From NCBI GenBank assembly GCA_030549495.1, contig JAUIRK010000936.1, positions 1,316,958 through 1,380,957 on the forward strand: a stretch of 64,000 nucleotides of DNA, written 5' to 3'. This document shows, piece by piece, positions 38,132-47,239 of the stretch (positions are counted from its first letter, which is position 1; each line of letters opens with the position of its first letter). The translations under genes and the position numbers were made by a program. A model generated the notes under the pieces. The model had not been told where the DNA came from, made no database searches, and worked only from the letters and a program-made list of their open reading frames with translations. The DNA is from Nectonema munidae. Taxonomy: Eukaryota; Nematomorpha; Nectonematoida; Nectonematidae.

Positions 38132-39507
38132 CAGTGGTTCTTAGCATGAGGTCCACGGACCCCTAAGCTGCGTTTCAGAGGACCCGTGAACATTTTTTTA
38201 TCATTGTAAAAAAATTTTATGAATGAAAATAGTCAACCAGTTTCTAAGTCAAATAACAAAAACTAAAATCTAACTTATAATTAAAGTGGAATAAACAGCA
38301 ACTGGACTTTGTGTCTTTTCTTCCTTAAATTTGTCTAACGTTTGGTTTATTTTTTTATTTTATTTAACGTCATTTGAGATAAAATCACCATTGATAACTT
38401 ACGTGTTTGTGAGTCTCTATTAAGTTCTTTTTTTAACACGCAGAAGTTCGTTGGCTTTCAAGAGGACGAATTTTAACGTAGGGATTATTTGAACTAAGAT
38501 CCGAAGTTTTACTATTTTTAAAAGAGAAAAACTTCAATTTCAAGACAATTTGAGACTTTATATAATGCAGAGTTTATTTATATCTAAGCCTATTTGTCAG
38601 ATATTTCTAGCCATATAAATGAAGTATTAAATTTTGCCTATTTGAGGTTATGGAGTTATGATTGTAGATGCTTGAGAACCAAACTGCCACTGTGGAAAAA
38701 AAGTTTGGAAACAGAAAGCTTTGCAAATATTAGAGGAAGTTTTGGGTAACAAAGACTTGTTTAAATTATTGCAGAGAGAATTTTGTGCACATCTGGTTAC
38801 TCAGCAGAACTCTTTCATTGGCTATTTTTGTTTAGAAAACTTTATAGTAGAAAATTGGATTCGCAATCATTTTCCTGCCGATATAGATTGTATTCGTGAT
38901 AATGATCTTGCTAAAGATGATCTCATTAACCTAAGAACAAAATAATTTCTAAAATTCTATTTTTAGAACTTGTAAGAATTTTGGTGTATATTACAAGCGT
39001 ACCCCATTATAGCAAAAAAGCTGTTCTCATTCCCTTTGTTACTACTTATCTTTGCTATACAGCATGTTCGGTACTTGTTAGTATATCAAAACAAATCATC
39101 TAAATCGACTAAATGTGAAAGATGATGTGTGTATTGGCCTGTCCAACACTTTTACACAGTTTCATCTTCTTATTCAAGACAAATGACAACAACCTTAACA
39201 CTTTAATAAAAATCCTTAAGTATAATAATATGTTTGAACTTAAATTAGAATTAAATTATTTTTAAGTTAGCAAAAACTGTATTAAAAACACTTAAAAATA
39301 GGTAGTAGGAAATATAAAAAGAAGTTCAAAGCTAAGAAATGAACAAAATTAAAGACGGTTGAAAAATATAGTGAATATATTCTTTATAGTTGTAATACTT
39401 GGCCAGACTTCAGCATCAGTTTACATTTGATGTCGTTTCTAATAAGGGGAAAATTTTGTAAAAATTTTTGAAAGGGGCCCTTAATTAAAAAAAATTAAAA
39501 ACCACTC
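38132..39507 (+). mobile_element. Degenerate hAT element with transposase fragment
   Basis: CAGTGGTTCTTAGCATGAGG at 38132 and AATTAAAAACCACT at 39493-39506 are the outer ends (about 1.4 kb). A plus-strand piece at 38800-38945 reads FIVENWIRNHFPADIDCI...DLAKDDLINLRTK, similar to the block before the dimerisation domain of hAT transposases (W-[IV]-R-x-P-F ... LI-[DN]-L-R). The flanks do not show a clear 8-bp duplication. The N-terminal and catalytic parts are not recognisable, so it is a relic. Confidence 0.6.
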
Positions 39508-39509
39508 AC

Positions 39510-39615
39510 CAAAAAAAAAAAAATTAATTAATTTTTTTGGAGAAAAAAATAAAAAGGAAAAAATTTTTTTTAAAACGTCTAAAAAAAAAGGGAAAAAAAA
39601 AAAAAAAGAAGCAGA
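39510..39615. repeat. A-rich low-complexity tract
   Basis: About 100 bp composed almost only of A and T with a run of 16 or more A and many A-G clusters. It directly follows the hAT end at 39507. No coding or structured element is seen. Confidence 0.7.
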
Positions 39616-39869
39616 ATAGATCGAATGTGTGTTGAATCTTGATTTGCATCAGTAATTTTACTATTTCTCCCGCCCACTTTATGAACATCATCGTTTCGTA
39701 CCAACGTATCAAAAGCTAAAAGAACCCATGAAACGTGTAGTGGTTTCAGTTTCGATAAATATAGGTCTACTTTGATGTCTACTGGAGTTTGGTTATTTTT
39801 AGTTCTCCAGAATAATCTCGTATTTTTTAGCTGCTTTTGTGCCCTTTCGTTTGAAGAAAGCCGCCTATT

Positions 39870-39983
39870 TTAACCCATTTACGACCAATGTTCCCAAAGG
39901 GAACGCAGACGAATTCCTACTTTAAATGGAATTAAATAGGAATTACTAAAGTCGTCTGCTTTGCTTGGTCCTAAATGGGTTAA
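39870..39983. mobile_element. piggyBac-like MITE, TTAA-flanked, best-preserved copy
   Basis: TTAACCCATTTACGACC and GGTCCTAAATGGGTTAA form the ends of a 114-bp element bounded by TTAA. Near the left end is the palindrome GTTCCCAAAGGGAAC; CAGACGA and its complement TCGTCTG are placed symmetrically. Related copies are at 32811-32924 and, with a different middle, at 7184-7321. Confidence 0.8.
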
Positions 39984-40269
39984 AAGGGAGACGGTCAAAA
40001 ACTTCCTAAATTCAACAGGTTCGCTATGCTCTTTTAGTAGACTTCTTTCTATCATTGTTAATCACAATACCAATGACAGTAGCAATAGCTTCAAGATCGG
40101 ATTAGGGATCAGGGGAACGTGGGGCCTAGGGCTGAAGCTTTTTAACTAGGGGCCTATTTTTTCATTGAGGACCGTGGACCTAGGGCTGCAGCCCCTATGT
40201 CAATCTGGTCCTGAATAGCTTCTAATTCTTTAGTGTCTTATTGGTTTTTTGTGTTAAGTTGATGTTTGT

Positions 40270-40600
40270 AGTACTTCTTGACGTACCCTTTCACTGTTTC
40301 CTCACAGAGTGATCTGTCTAATTTCTCACTTAAATATCAAGGAGCAGCACGGTTTCACATCAACTTTGTGGTAATCAATATTTTTGCGGTATTCCTCTTT
40401 TTTGCCTTTTTCAACTCTTTTTATGATAGATTCAAGAGCCACATTAGTGGCTTCAAAGTTTTTAGCTTGTTCATTTTTAAGATCTAAACGATTAGGACTT
40501 GGTAAAACAGTAGCAGCACTTGGCTCTTTGAAAGACGGGTTTGAAGGCTTTAAGCAATGAAACATGATGGATGTTACTACTATTGTACGAATATGTTCGA
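40270..40600 (-). pseudogene. Relic with a helix-turn-helix-like segment, family unknown
   Basis: The minus strand reads PSPNRLDLKNEQAKNFEATN, then VALESIIKRVEKGKKEEYRK, then, after a shift, YLSEKLDRSLCEETVKGYVK followed by KYYKHQ. The lysine-rich helix followed by an xxLSEKL...ETVxGYVKKY pattern looks like the N-terminal DNA-binding part of a DDE transposase, but no catalytic region follows, and I cannot assign the family. The frame is broken at least once. Confidence 0.35.
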
Positions 40601-41330
40601 AAATAGCAGTTAATAATGAAAATTCACAATTCTTCAACTTGATTAATAAGAAGGAAAATAATGATAAGTACTCACATGAAAGATGTAAGGTATATATGAT
40701 ATATTCGGATGAATATAAGTTTTGCAAATTTGAATATCACTATCATACAAGGTAGGCCAGACATTATAAATTTACTAGCCAGTCTTCTGTTTGTTTCTCT
40801 CTTCGCTAAAAACATAGGGATTATTGGTTCCCCCATTCGTTTCTCGATTCGAAGTAATCGTACGTAGCACAGTAAATCCAAACAAATAATAATGGAGAAA
40901 AAGTTGACTGACACATGGTGTGTGATAAAGGGATAAAATCTAATAATGAAGCGCTTCTCTTGTATTTATTTGAACTTTATTTTAAGAGTCTCTCTCATAC
41001 GCGATTACCGAAGCTTCCATACTTTCTTCAAAGTTCTATTTTGTTTTCAACAATAAAGGAAAGCGTGTTCATTTCAGTTTACCCATTTTTTTAAAATATT
41101 GAACTCGCGAAAATAACATTACGCTAACCTTTTGAGTTCTGCATTCTCTAATATTTGATTTCTCAGAAATATTTGTATTTACGGTATTACTAAAGGGTTA
41201 ACTTTTGTTAAATCCACTTGAATCCTCCATTTTAATCATAATTTTGGGGTTTTAAGAGGTTAGTTTTTATTATTATTATTTACTAAAATTAATTAGGTTA
41301 GTTAGTTATTAACTACAGATATAGTTATTT

Positions 41331-42973
41331 AGAGCACGAAAAAGTCAATAAAGTCTTTTTCTATAAAATTAATCTCTGACCTTTGAAAAAGTCGAAACAA
41401 AGATTGAAAACTTGATAAAGTGTGATCAAACAAAAATATAAAGTCAATTTCAAATAGTTTTTATTGAAAAATAGTCAAATACCCTTTCAATAAAACAGGT
41501 TAATAAAATATCTAAGAGTAGAACTTCACTCACAACACACATAATTATGAATATGTTGATAACGATTTTATATTAATACTCAATGAGTATGAGAGTATAC
41601 AGATTTGTAGAACATGTTATAAAAGTAAGTTAAAACAAGACGAAAAAAATGATAAATTTCATAAATACTTTCAAAAAAAATTCTAATTTTTGGAATAATC
41701 ATTTTTGCTAAGTAAAACTTTTGGATAAAACTGAGTTTATTGCGCGTCTTTGTTTGGTCACATTTGTGTGCGTGTTGTGTATACAGTGGTGGCATAGGTA
41801 TTTTTTCTATCACACGCATAGTAGTTGTGAATGAGGCAAAAAAGAGCCAGCTCAAAGAGAGAGGGTTAACTTTTCATAACTGTTGTCTTGTGCATAAGTG
41901 TGCTTTTTACAAAGAATTTGCGTTGCGATATTTGTGTATCCGTCACATTATTGTGAGTGAGAAAAGTGACAGAAAAAATGTAGTTCAGGGGAAGATAGGC
42001 CAGATAGATAGAGAAAGTTGTTAACGCGCAATGAATGAAAACTTACTTGACAAAATAAAGTATACTTAGAAATAGAAAGTTTTGTGCTTCTCATTGCAGC
42101 TACACCTACATGAAAAAAGCTGGAAAACGTTAAAAATTGTGTACCACTGTTTGTTTCATGTTTTTTGCCTAGCACATTTATTGCATAACTGTTGCTTGAA
42201 TGTGAGATCCAAATTTGAAAATGCAGATAATTTGATAGATAGTATCAAAATGTTGATAGTCAAGAACAAACAGAGACAAATGATTTTCAACGAAATAGGC
42301 TTACCACTTAAACCCATTGTAACTAGATGGGCATCCTGCTTAAAGTCAGCGTTTTGGTATGTCGGAAAGTTTGTTGAAGTCAAAAGAATTGTGTTGGACT
42401 TCTCTGATGCTGGACTTATTATTGATAGATCAAAAACACCCTTGTTGTTTCTTCTCTACCGGACGATGAAAGAAATTTTGAAGTACAAACCTTTACTGGA
42501 TTTGGTTGAAAAATGCAAAGAGTTAATGTGTTCAGAACGCATATGACGATTTATCACAACTGAACATACCAAATGATGTGTGTGATTTATATATATACAT
42601 TCAGAAAAGATTAGAAGATAACGACGTTGAGAAAATTATGAAGAGAACAAAGTCTGATGTTAGCCATTTCTTGTACACTTTACTTGAAAATGGACAAGCC
42701 ACATCAATAAATTTAGAAAGAACTTTTTCTATGCTCAACAACATATTAAGTTAAAATCGCAACTTTAATGACAAGAATGTTTGTAAATACCTACTTATGA
42801 ATTATAATTATGATATTTTACATGATATCAGCTGATCTTCGTAAAATAAAGTTTTTATTTTGTTAGATATACGTTTTATAAAGTCTTTTTTTTGGTCAAT
42901 TTTTTTGTTTTTTAAAAGTAAATATTATAAGGTCAATTTTTCAACTTTTTTAGGTCAATATTTTTCGCGCTCT
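41331..42973 (+). mobile_element. hAT element with TAGAGC(A/G)CG ends, internally decayed
   Basis: Ends TAGAGCACGAAAAAGTCAAT (41330) and ATATTTTTCGCGCTCTA (ending 42974) are inverted; AGTTATT flanks both sides, giving an 8-bp duplication AGTTATT(T/A). The transposase piece at 42150-42546 contains VFCLAHLLHNCCLNVRSKF, then GLPLKPIVTRWASCLKSAFW, typical of the hAT core. A dimerisation relic (SINLERTFSMLNNILS...NFNDKNV) follows at about 42700-42780. N-terminus and first catalytic residue are not visible; stops interrupt the frame. Confidence 0.8.
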
Positions 42974-43590
42974 AGTTATTAGTCATGGTATTCATTCATT
43001 GAAATAACATTTAACAAAAAAATTATTTTACAGTAACCTATTTTCCTTGTTCTCTTACTATTTGTCCTTCTATGAAATGTCATAGTATCATTTTTCAAGT
43101 GAATTTTAAAATATTCAAAGATATGGATTTAACAAAAAAGTTTAATTTTCTTAAAAAAACCTAAAACAAGTTACTTTAACATTCCTACGATCAAAAAATT
43201 CTGATTAAAATGAAGGATTCACCTGAATTCAACTTAAAAAGTGGATTCAACGAAAATTTCACACTATATATTACTTGTCTCTTTGTATATGCATTATTTG
43301 GTTTTTTAAAAAGCTACCATAGTGATGATAAAAACCTTTAAGAAAGATTGTCTTTTTAAAAAAATTGAGAAAACGAGATCTTGAACTAAAAATAGTCTTG
43401 TTTTGCAAACTATTAGTGTGCCATAAATTGTTTTAGTTACAGTTCAAAATATTTTAATGTTAAATGGCTTGATTCAAATTTAAAACTAGTGTATATTCAG
43501 TTCATACATTTGAATGGTTTAATTTTTATAAATTTAGAGTAAAATATTTTTGAATTTAAAATTCAATTTTAATTCCTATCTTTTATTTTT

Positions 43591-43617
43591 AGATTGAATT
43601 CTCTATAAAAAAATTTG
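43591..43617 (+). promoter_or_regulatory. 3' splice acceptor just before S2P ATG
   Basis: CTATCTTTTATTTTTAG ends at 43592, 25 nt before the ATG at 43618. It is a strong pyrimidine-rich acceptor with no coding exon visible upstream. Confidence 0.55.
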
Positions 43618-45075
43618 ATGTTTACATTTTATTTCTTTTCTTTCATTTTATTCTGGTTACTTTTGTATGTCAAGACTTTTGGTATGAAATACATAGTGTT
43701 TAGATTTTTTCCAAAATTAGCTGATATTGTCAAAGTTAAATTATCGTTTCTCAAAATTTCTGTAAATATAAAGATAGAAGACTTACCTATAGTAAACAAT
43801 AGACGTTCTCCTTTTTTAACCTTCATATTGAATATTTGGTTTGATTTGGGTGTCTTGTTTACAATTGCAGTCTCATTTCTTTGTGTAGTTTTACTCATCT
43901 ATAATGTGTTGTTAACTATATTCTCAAAAACTTATTACACATCAAAAAGTTCTAAATTAATTCTGCAATCCATATTACCTGGAATAGGCATTCCTTTTTC
44001 TCATTTTGTTTATTTACTCTCATGTCTTCTTATTGCTGTTATACTCCATGAAGTAGGTCACGCTGTATGCGCATCTAACAACAATATTAAAATTGGAAAT
44101 TTTGGCTTTTATATTTTTATTTTATATCCTGGAGCGTATGTTGAATTGAATCCAACTTCCTTGAAAGCCATTTCTCCTTTTAGTCGCTTGCGAATTTTTT
44201 GCGCAGGAGTCTGGCATAACACATTTTTAGCTGCATTTTTAAGTTTATTTCTCCGCTACATTCTGCCTTTCCTTTTAAAAATGTTCTATGCAATTGATCA
44301 AGGTATCACTGTAATCAGTGTGAATAGTGAATTGGCTCTACAGAATTATCAGCTTGGCTTTACACCATATCGCTCAATCATTGTTAAAGCTAATGATTGC
44401 TCTGTATCAAACTTTTTTACTTGGAAGAGATGCTTGCAAAATATCGATGATCAAACTCAAATTGGATATTGTACTAGTTTTTCAAGTTTTGCATCGGATT
44501 TAATAAAAAATTCAAATATCAGTAATGTATCTAGTAAGTGTTGTCCTGGTGACAAGAAAAATCTCTTCTGTTTTCAGTTTAGCATTTATTCTACACTAAA
44601 AAGAAACGTTTGCCTAAATATATTTAATGTAAGCAAAGGCTATTTTTGTAGAAGTAATAAAGATTGCATGCAATTTGATAAAGTTTCTACATGCCTTGTT
44701 CCGATCCTTGAAAATGAAAAAAGTAGATTAGTAAGAATTACACAGAAAGATATCGCGCTTCCAATACTGTACGTCGGAGAAGCGAATGAACTCCTATACA
44801 GTCTTAAGATTTCTAATTACGTGAACAAGTATACCTACTTTTCTCTAAGATACGCCATTTTATCCGAAAGATTTGGCAACTACTTTTTATCTATGAACTT
44901 AGCACTTGCTCTTTTTAACTCAATTCCTTGTTTTTTCCTTGATGGCTATCATATTTTCACAACCATTTTCACTCTATTAAATTTGAAAAACAATTTTTTT
45001 AAAATGTTCATATTATGCTTTTGCTCAGCTTTACTAATTTGTAATATAATTATATCTCTGATTGTCTTGATTTAA
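43618..45075 (+). CDS. MBTPS2: Site-2 protease (membrane-bound transcription factor peptidase)
   Basis: Zinc intramembrane metalloprotease of Golgi membranes that releases SREBP and ATF6-type factors. From the ATG at 43618 it has 485 residues (human 519) in one uninterrupted frame. Visible are an N-terminal membrane segment, a hydrophobic pair before residue 130, the zinc motif HEVGH (144-148), a conserved membrane block GFYIFILYPGAYVELNP followed by RLRIFCAGVWHN, a cysteine-rich luminal region with a PDZ-like position (SVSNFFTWKRCLQN, QIGYC, CCPGDK, CRSNKDC) and the second active-site motif FFLDG (LDG at 441-443) in a late membrane helix. All catalytic residues are present. AATAAA overlaps the stop, with another at about 45150. 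It converges on the HORMA gene. Confidence 0.95.
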   Translation: MFTFYFFSFILFWLLLYVKTFGMKYIVFRFFPKLADIVKVKLSFLKISVNIKIEDLPIVNNRRSPFLTFILNIWFDLGVLFTIAVSFLCVVLLIYNVLLTIFSKTYYTSKSSKLILQSILPGIGIPFSHFVYLLSCLLIAVILHEVGHAVCASNNNIKIGNFGFYIFILYPGAYVELNPTSLKAISPFSRLRIFCAGVWHNTFLAAFLSLFLRYILPFLLKMFYAIDQGITVISVNSELALQNYQLGFTPYRSIIVKANDCSVSNFFTWKRCLQNIDDQTQIGYCTSFSSFASDLIKNSNISNVSSKCCPGDKKNLFCFQFSIYSTLKRNVCLNIFNVSKGYFCRSNKDCMQFDKVSTCLVPILENEKSRLVRITQKDIALPILYVGEANELLYSLKISNYVNKYTYFSLRYAILSERFGNYFLSMNLALALFNSIPCFFLDGYHIFTTIFTLLNLKNNFFKMFILCFCSALLICNIIISLIVLI

Positions 45076-45316
45076 ATAAACTCTTGTTAATTGTGTCTTT
45101 TACTATAACAAATCTATTATGTTGAAAAAGTTTAGTTTTATATTCTATGAATAAAAATATATAGCGCTATATGTTCAACAAAAAATGCAATTTATTACAT
45201 TTATGGGATTAGATTAAATATTCACCATGCTCCAAGTAAAATCTTGTTTAAATTATTTCAATAACAATGAAATTGTGTTTTTATTATTATAAAAGAAATT
45301 TATTTGTTATGATTGT

Positions 45317-46150
45317 TTAGGGATTGAAGTCAATACGTGTAAACATAGCTTTATTACTAAGCTCTTCTTTCACCAACTCAGATTCTTTTTCATATTCCCA
45401 TTCAAAGCTATCTGTTTTCTTTTTATCTCCTTCTTGGCTATATGTCAGCTTTCCTCCATCTATTTTTATGGTATTGACAACGAGTCTCATTCGATGACTT
45501 TTTAAACTAATTTGGGATAGGTTAATTGTGAATGGCGTATAACACGTGAGGTTATTTTTTTTAACTTTTGAATACCCAGGCAAACTAAACTGTTGTGGAG
45601 CATTTGAGTTACAGTAAAGTTTAATTTCAACTTCTTCATTTTTTACTTTTGTGGTAATTAAATTAAGTCTCTCTTCCAATTTTCCAATAAAGTCTAAGCA
45701 CATGTCAATATGTAAGCCGGGAGGAAGATATTCATCGAAAGAAACAAGATTTGTGCAGAGTAATTGAATACCTTTTCGATCGTATTCAAATATAAATTTG
45801 AAACTCTCATGATATTTTTTACAATTATTGACATTGCAATAAAAATTTAAGTGAAACTTCTTCAAATACTTACAACTAATTGCTTCATCTGCACCTTTAA
45901 GAGCTTGATTCAAAAGTTTGAAGTTTTTGCTGGCTGTATTCAAGTGCATACTATTCATTTCCTTCAACTTAAAAATTTTTTTTTCTTTAATGAACTCTTT
46001 CTTAAAATACTTTTCTGGATAAAGTTTTTTGTGGAGTAATATTGTCGATACAGAAATGTTATGAAGTTCCTTGACGATTTGTAGAGTCTTTTGAGTATTT
46101 AGATCAACTACTGTAGTAATTATATTTTGTCGCTTTTTGACAATTGACAT
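45317..46150 (-). CDS. HORMA-domain protein (HORMAD/Hop1-like)
   Basis: The 277-residue frame begins MSIVKKRQN at 46150. HORMA domain, about residues 10-215: TLQIVKELHNISVSTILLHK with YPEKYF corresponds to the N-terminal helix and Y-L-R-x-[IL]-[FY]-P-E block of HORMAD1/Hop1. ISCKYLKKFHLNFYC and YHESFKFIFEYDRKG correspond to the core strands, and EIKLYCNSNAPQQFSLPGYS to the block before the safety-belt region. The family marks meiotic chromosome axes and binds closure motifs. The remainder is charged and short (HORMAD2 is about 307 aa). No zinc finger or clear closure motif is seen. AATAAA lies at 45304-45299, just past the stop. A TATAG acceptor is five bases before the ATG. Which HORMA subgroup it belongs to is uncertain. 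Confidence 0.8.
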   Translation of the reverse strand: MSIVKKRQNIITTVVDLNTQKTLQIVKELHNISVSTILLHKKLYPEKYFKKEFIKEKKIFKLKEMNSMHLNTASKNFKLLNQALKGADEAISCKYLKKFHLNFYCNVNNCKKYHESFKFIFEYDRKGIQLLCTNLVSFDEYLPPGLHIDMCLDFIGKLEERLNLITTKVKNEEVEIKLYCNSNAPQQFSLPGYSKVKKNNLTCYTPFTINLSQISLKSHRMRLVVNTIKIDGGKLTYSQEGDKKKTDSFEWEYEKESELVKEELSNKAMFTRIDFNP

Positions 46151-46180
46151 GGCATCTATAAAAAATAAAAATAACAAAAA
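46151..46180 (-). promoter_or_regulatory. 3' splice acceptor just before HORMA ATG
   Basis: On the minus strand TTATTTTTATTTTTTATAG ends at 46156, followed by ATGCC and the ATG at 46150. The five-base leader means that a 5'-UTR exon or spliced leader must precede it if this acceptor is used. Confidence 0.55.
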
Positions 46181-46526
46181 TGAATGAAATATACTTGCTT
46201 TTATTCGTATAGTACTTTACTTACTTGTAGATTTTAAGTTTATATTAAAGTAAACAATTTGCTAAGTAGTATTAAAAACAAAATAATATATATACAAGAA
46301 TTTTTTATAACCTCAAGGGTTTAGACACGGAAGACAACCCCTTATAATTTTATTTATTATCTTCTAAACTCTCAAAAGAATGGAGAAATCCAATAAATTC
46401 TAATAATTTTATCTAGTATATTCTTTCTAACTTTCAAAAGGATAAAAATATCCACTACCCTATCATAATTTTATTCACTATATCTACCATATAGTTTATA
46501 AATTACTATATTAACTACCATTTAGA

Positions 46527-46860
46527 ATAAAATTTGCTCCATATATGATTTGATATAATAACAAAGGGGAGATAACGGCGTAAAGTTCATTGTGATTTAA
46601 GTATAGCTAGACTTTCCGGTGTGTTTAATTTGATACTGTTAATAATAAAATTTGCGCCGTGCTTGATTTGAAATTATAAAAATGTGGATTCAATAGGGTT
46701 AAATTCATTGTGTTTTTGAATATTCTTTCAATTACCTAGATTTTGGTGTGCTTTTAATTTAATACTTTCCATAATTGCTCCTTGTTTGATTTGAAGTAAT
46801 AAAAATTGGAAGACAACTTGATAAAAATTATTGTATTTTTGAAGAAGTATAGGGAGGCCA
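46527..46860 (+). repeat. Imperfect tandem repeat, about 120-bp unit, three copies
   Basis: AATAAAATTTGCTCC...TGATTTGA, then AAAGTTCATTGTG, then TTTAATTTGATACT recurs at about 46527, 46650 and 46780 with many changes (for example AATAAAATTTGCGCCGTGCT and ATAATTGCTCCTTGTTTGAT). No coding potential. It lies upstream of the HORMA gene. Confidence 0.55.
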
Positions 46861-46981
46861 TTTTTAATGATCTCTATGTTGGTTGGTTTGAGATATCAAA
46901 GCACTTTCAACCGTAAGGCTATATGCTCGCATTATGCTTAAGATGGTTAATCACAGTTTTTGTGAATTTGTTTTTAGAATT

Positions 46982-47055
46982 GGGAGCCTTGGGGATCGAA
47001 CCCCTGACCTTCAACTGTTAAGCTGAGAGGTACACACTAACAACCATTGAGGCTG
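46982..47055 (-). repeat. tRNA-like SINE head, copy 2
   Basis: The minus strand reads AGCCTCAATGGTTGTTAGTG through the B box GGGGTTCGATCCCC to AAGGCTCCCA, closely matching 26799-26870. The acceptor-like stem is partly mismatched and the anticodon arm does not fold, so a retroposed tRNA-like unit is favoured over a functional tRNA. Confidence 0.55.
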
Positions 47056-47104
47056 TGATCTCTATGTTATAGTGATACTATTTACGAAGTATTAGAAAAA
47101 GAAT

Positions 47105-47235
47105 ATGAGATTTTTGGGCTAGAAAAGTTAGGGTTAGATAATGTAATTTTTAAAATATATTTTCAAAATATAAGATTTTCAGGCTTATAGGGTTAGATAA
47201 TGTCATTTTTAAAATATATTTTCAAAAAGTGAAAC
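47105..47235 (+). repeat. Tandem duplication of about 65 bp
   Basis: GGGTTAGATAATGTAATTTT with AAAATATATTTTCAAAA recurs about 65 bp later (GGGTTAGATAATGTCATTTT). Two copies, no other structure. Confidence 0.7.
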
Positions 47236-47239
47236 TTTT

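Noticed and set aside
41740-42024. 94-aa plus-strand frame starting MRVFVWSHLCACC
   Set aside because: It lies inside the decayed hAT element 41331-42973 and matches no part of a transposase; probably fortuitous.
43615-43617. Start of S2P one codon earlier
   Set aside because: The codon there is TTG; the first ATG of the frame is at 43618. Likewise the HORMA frame can be extended to a TTG at 46177, but that part is the pyrimidine tract of an acceptor and the ATG is at 46150.
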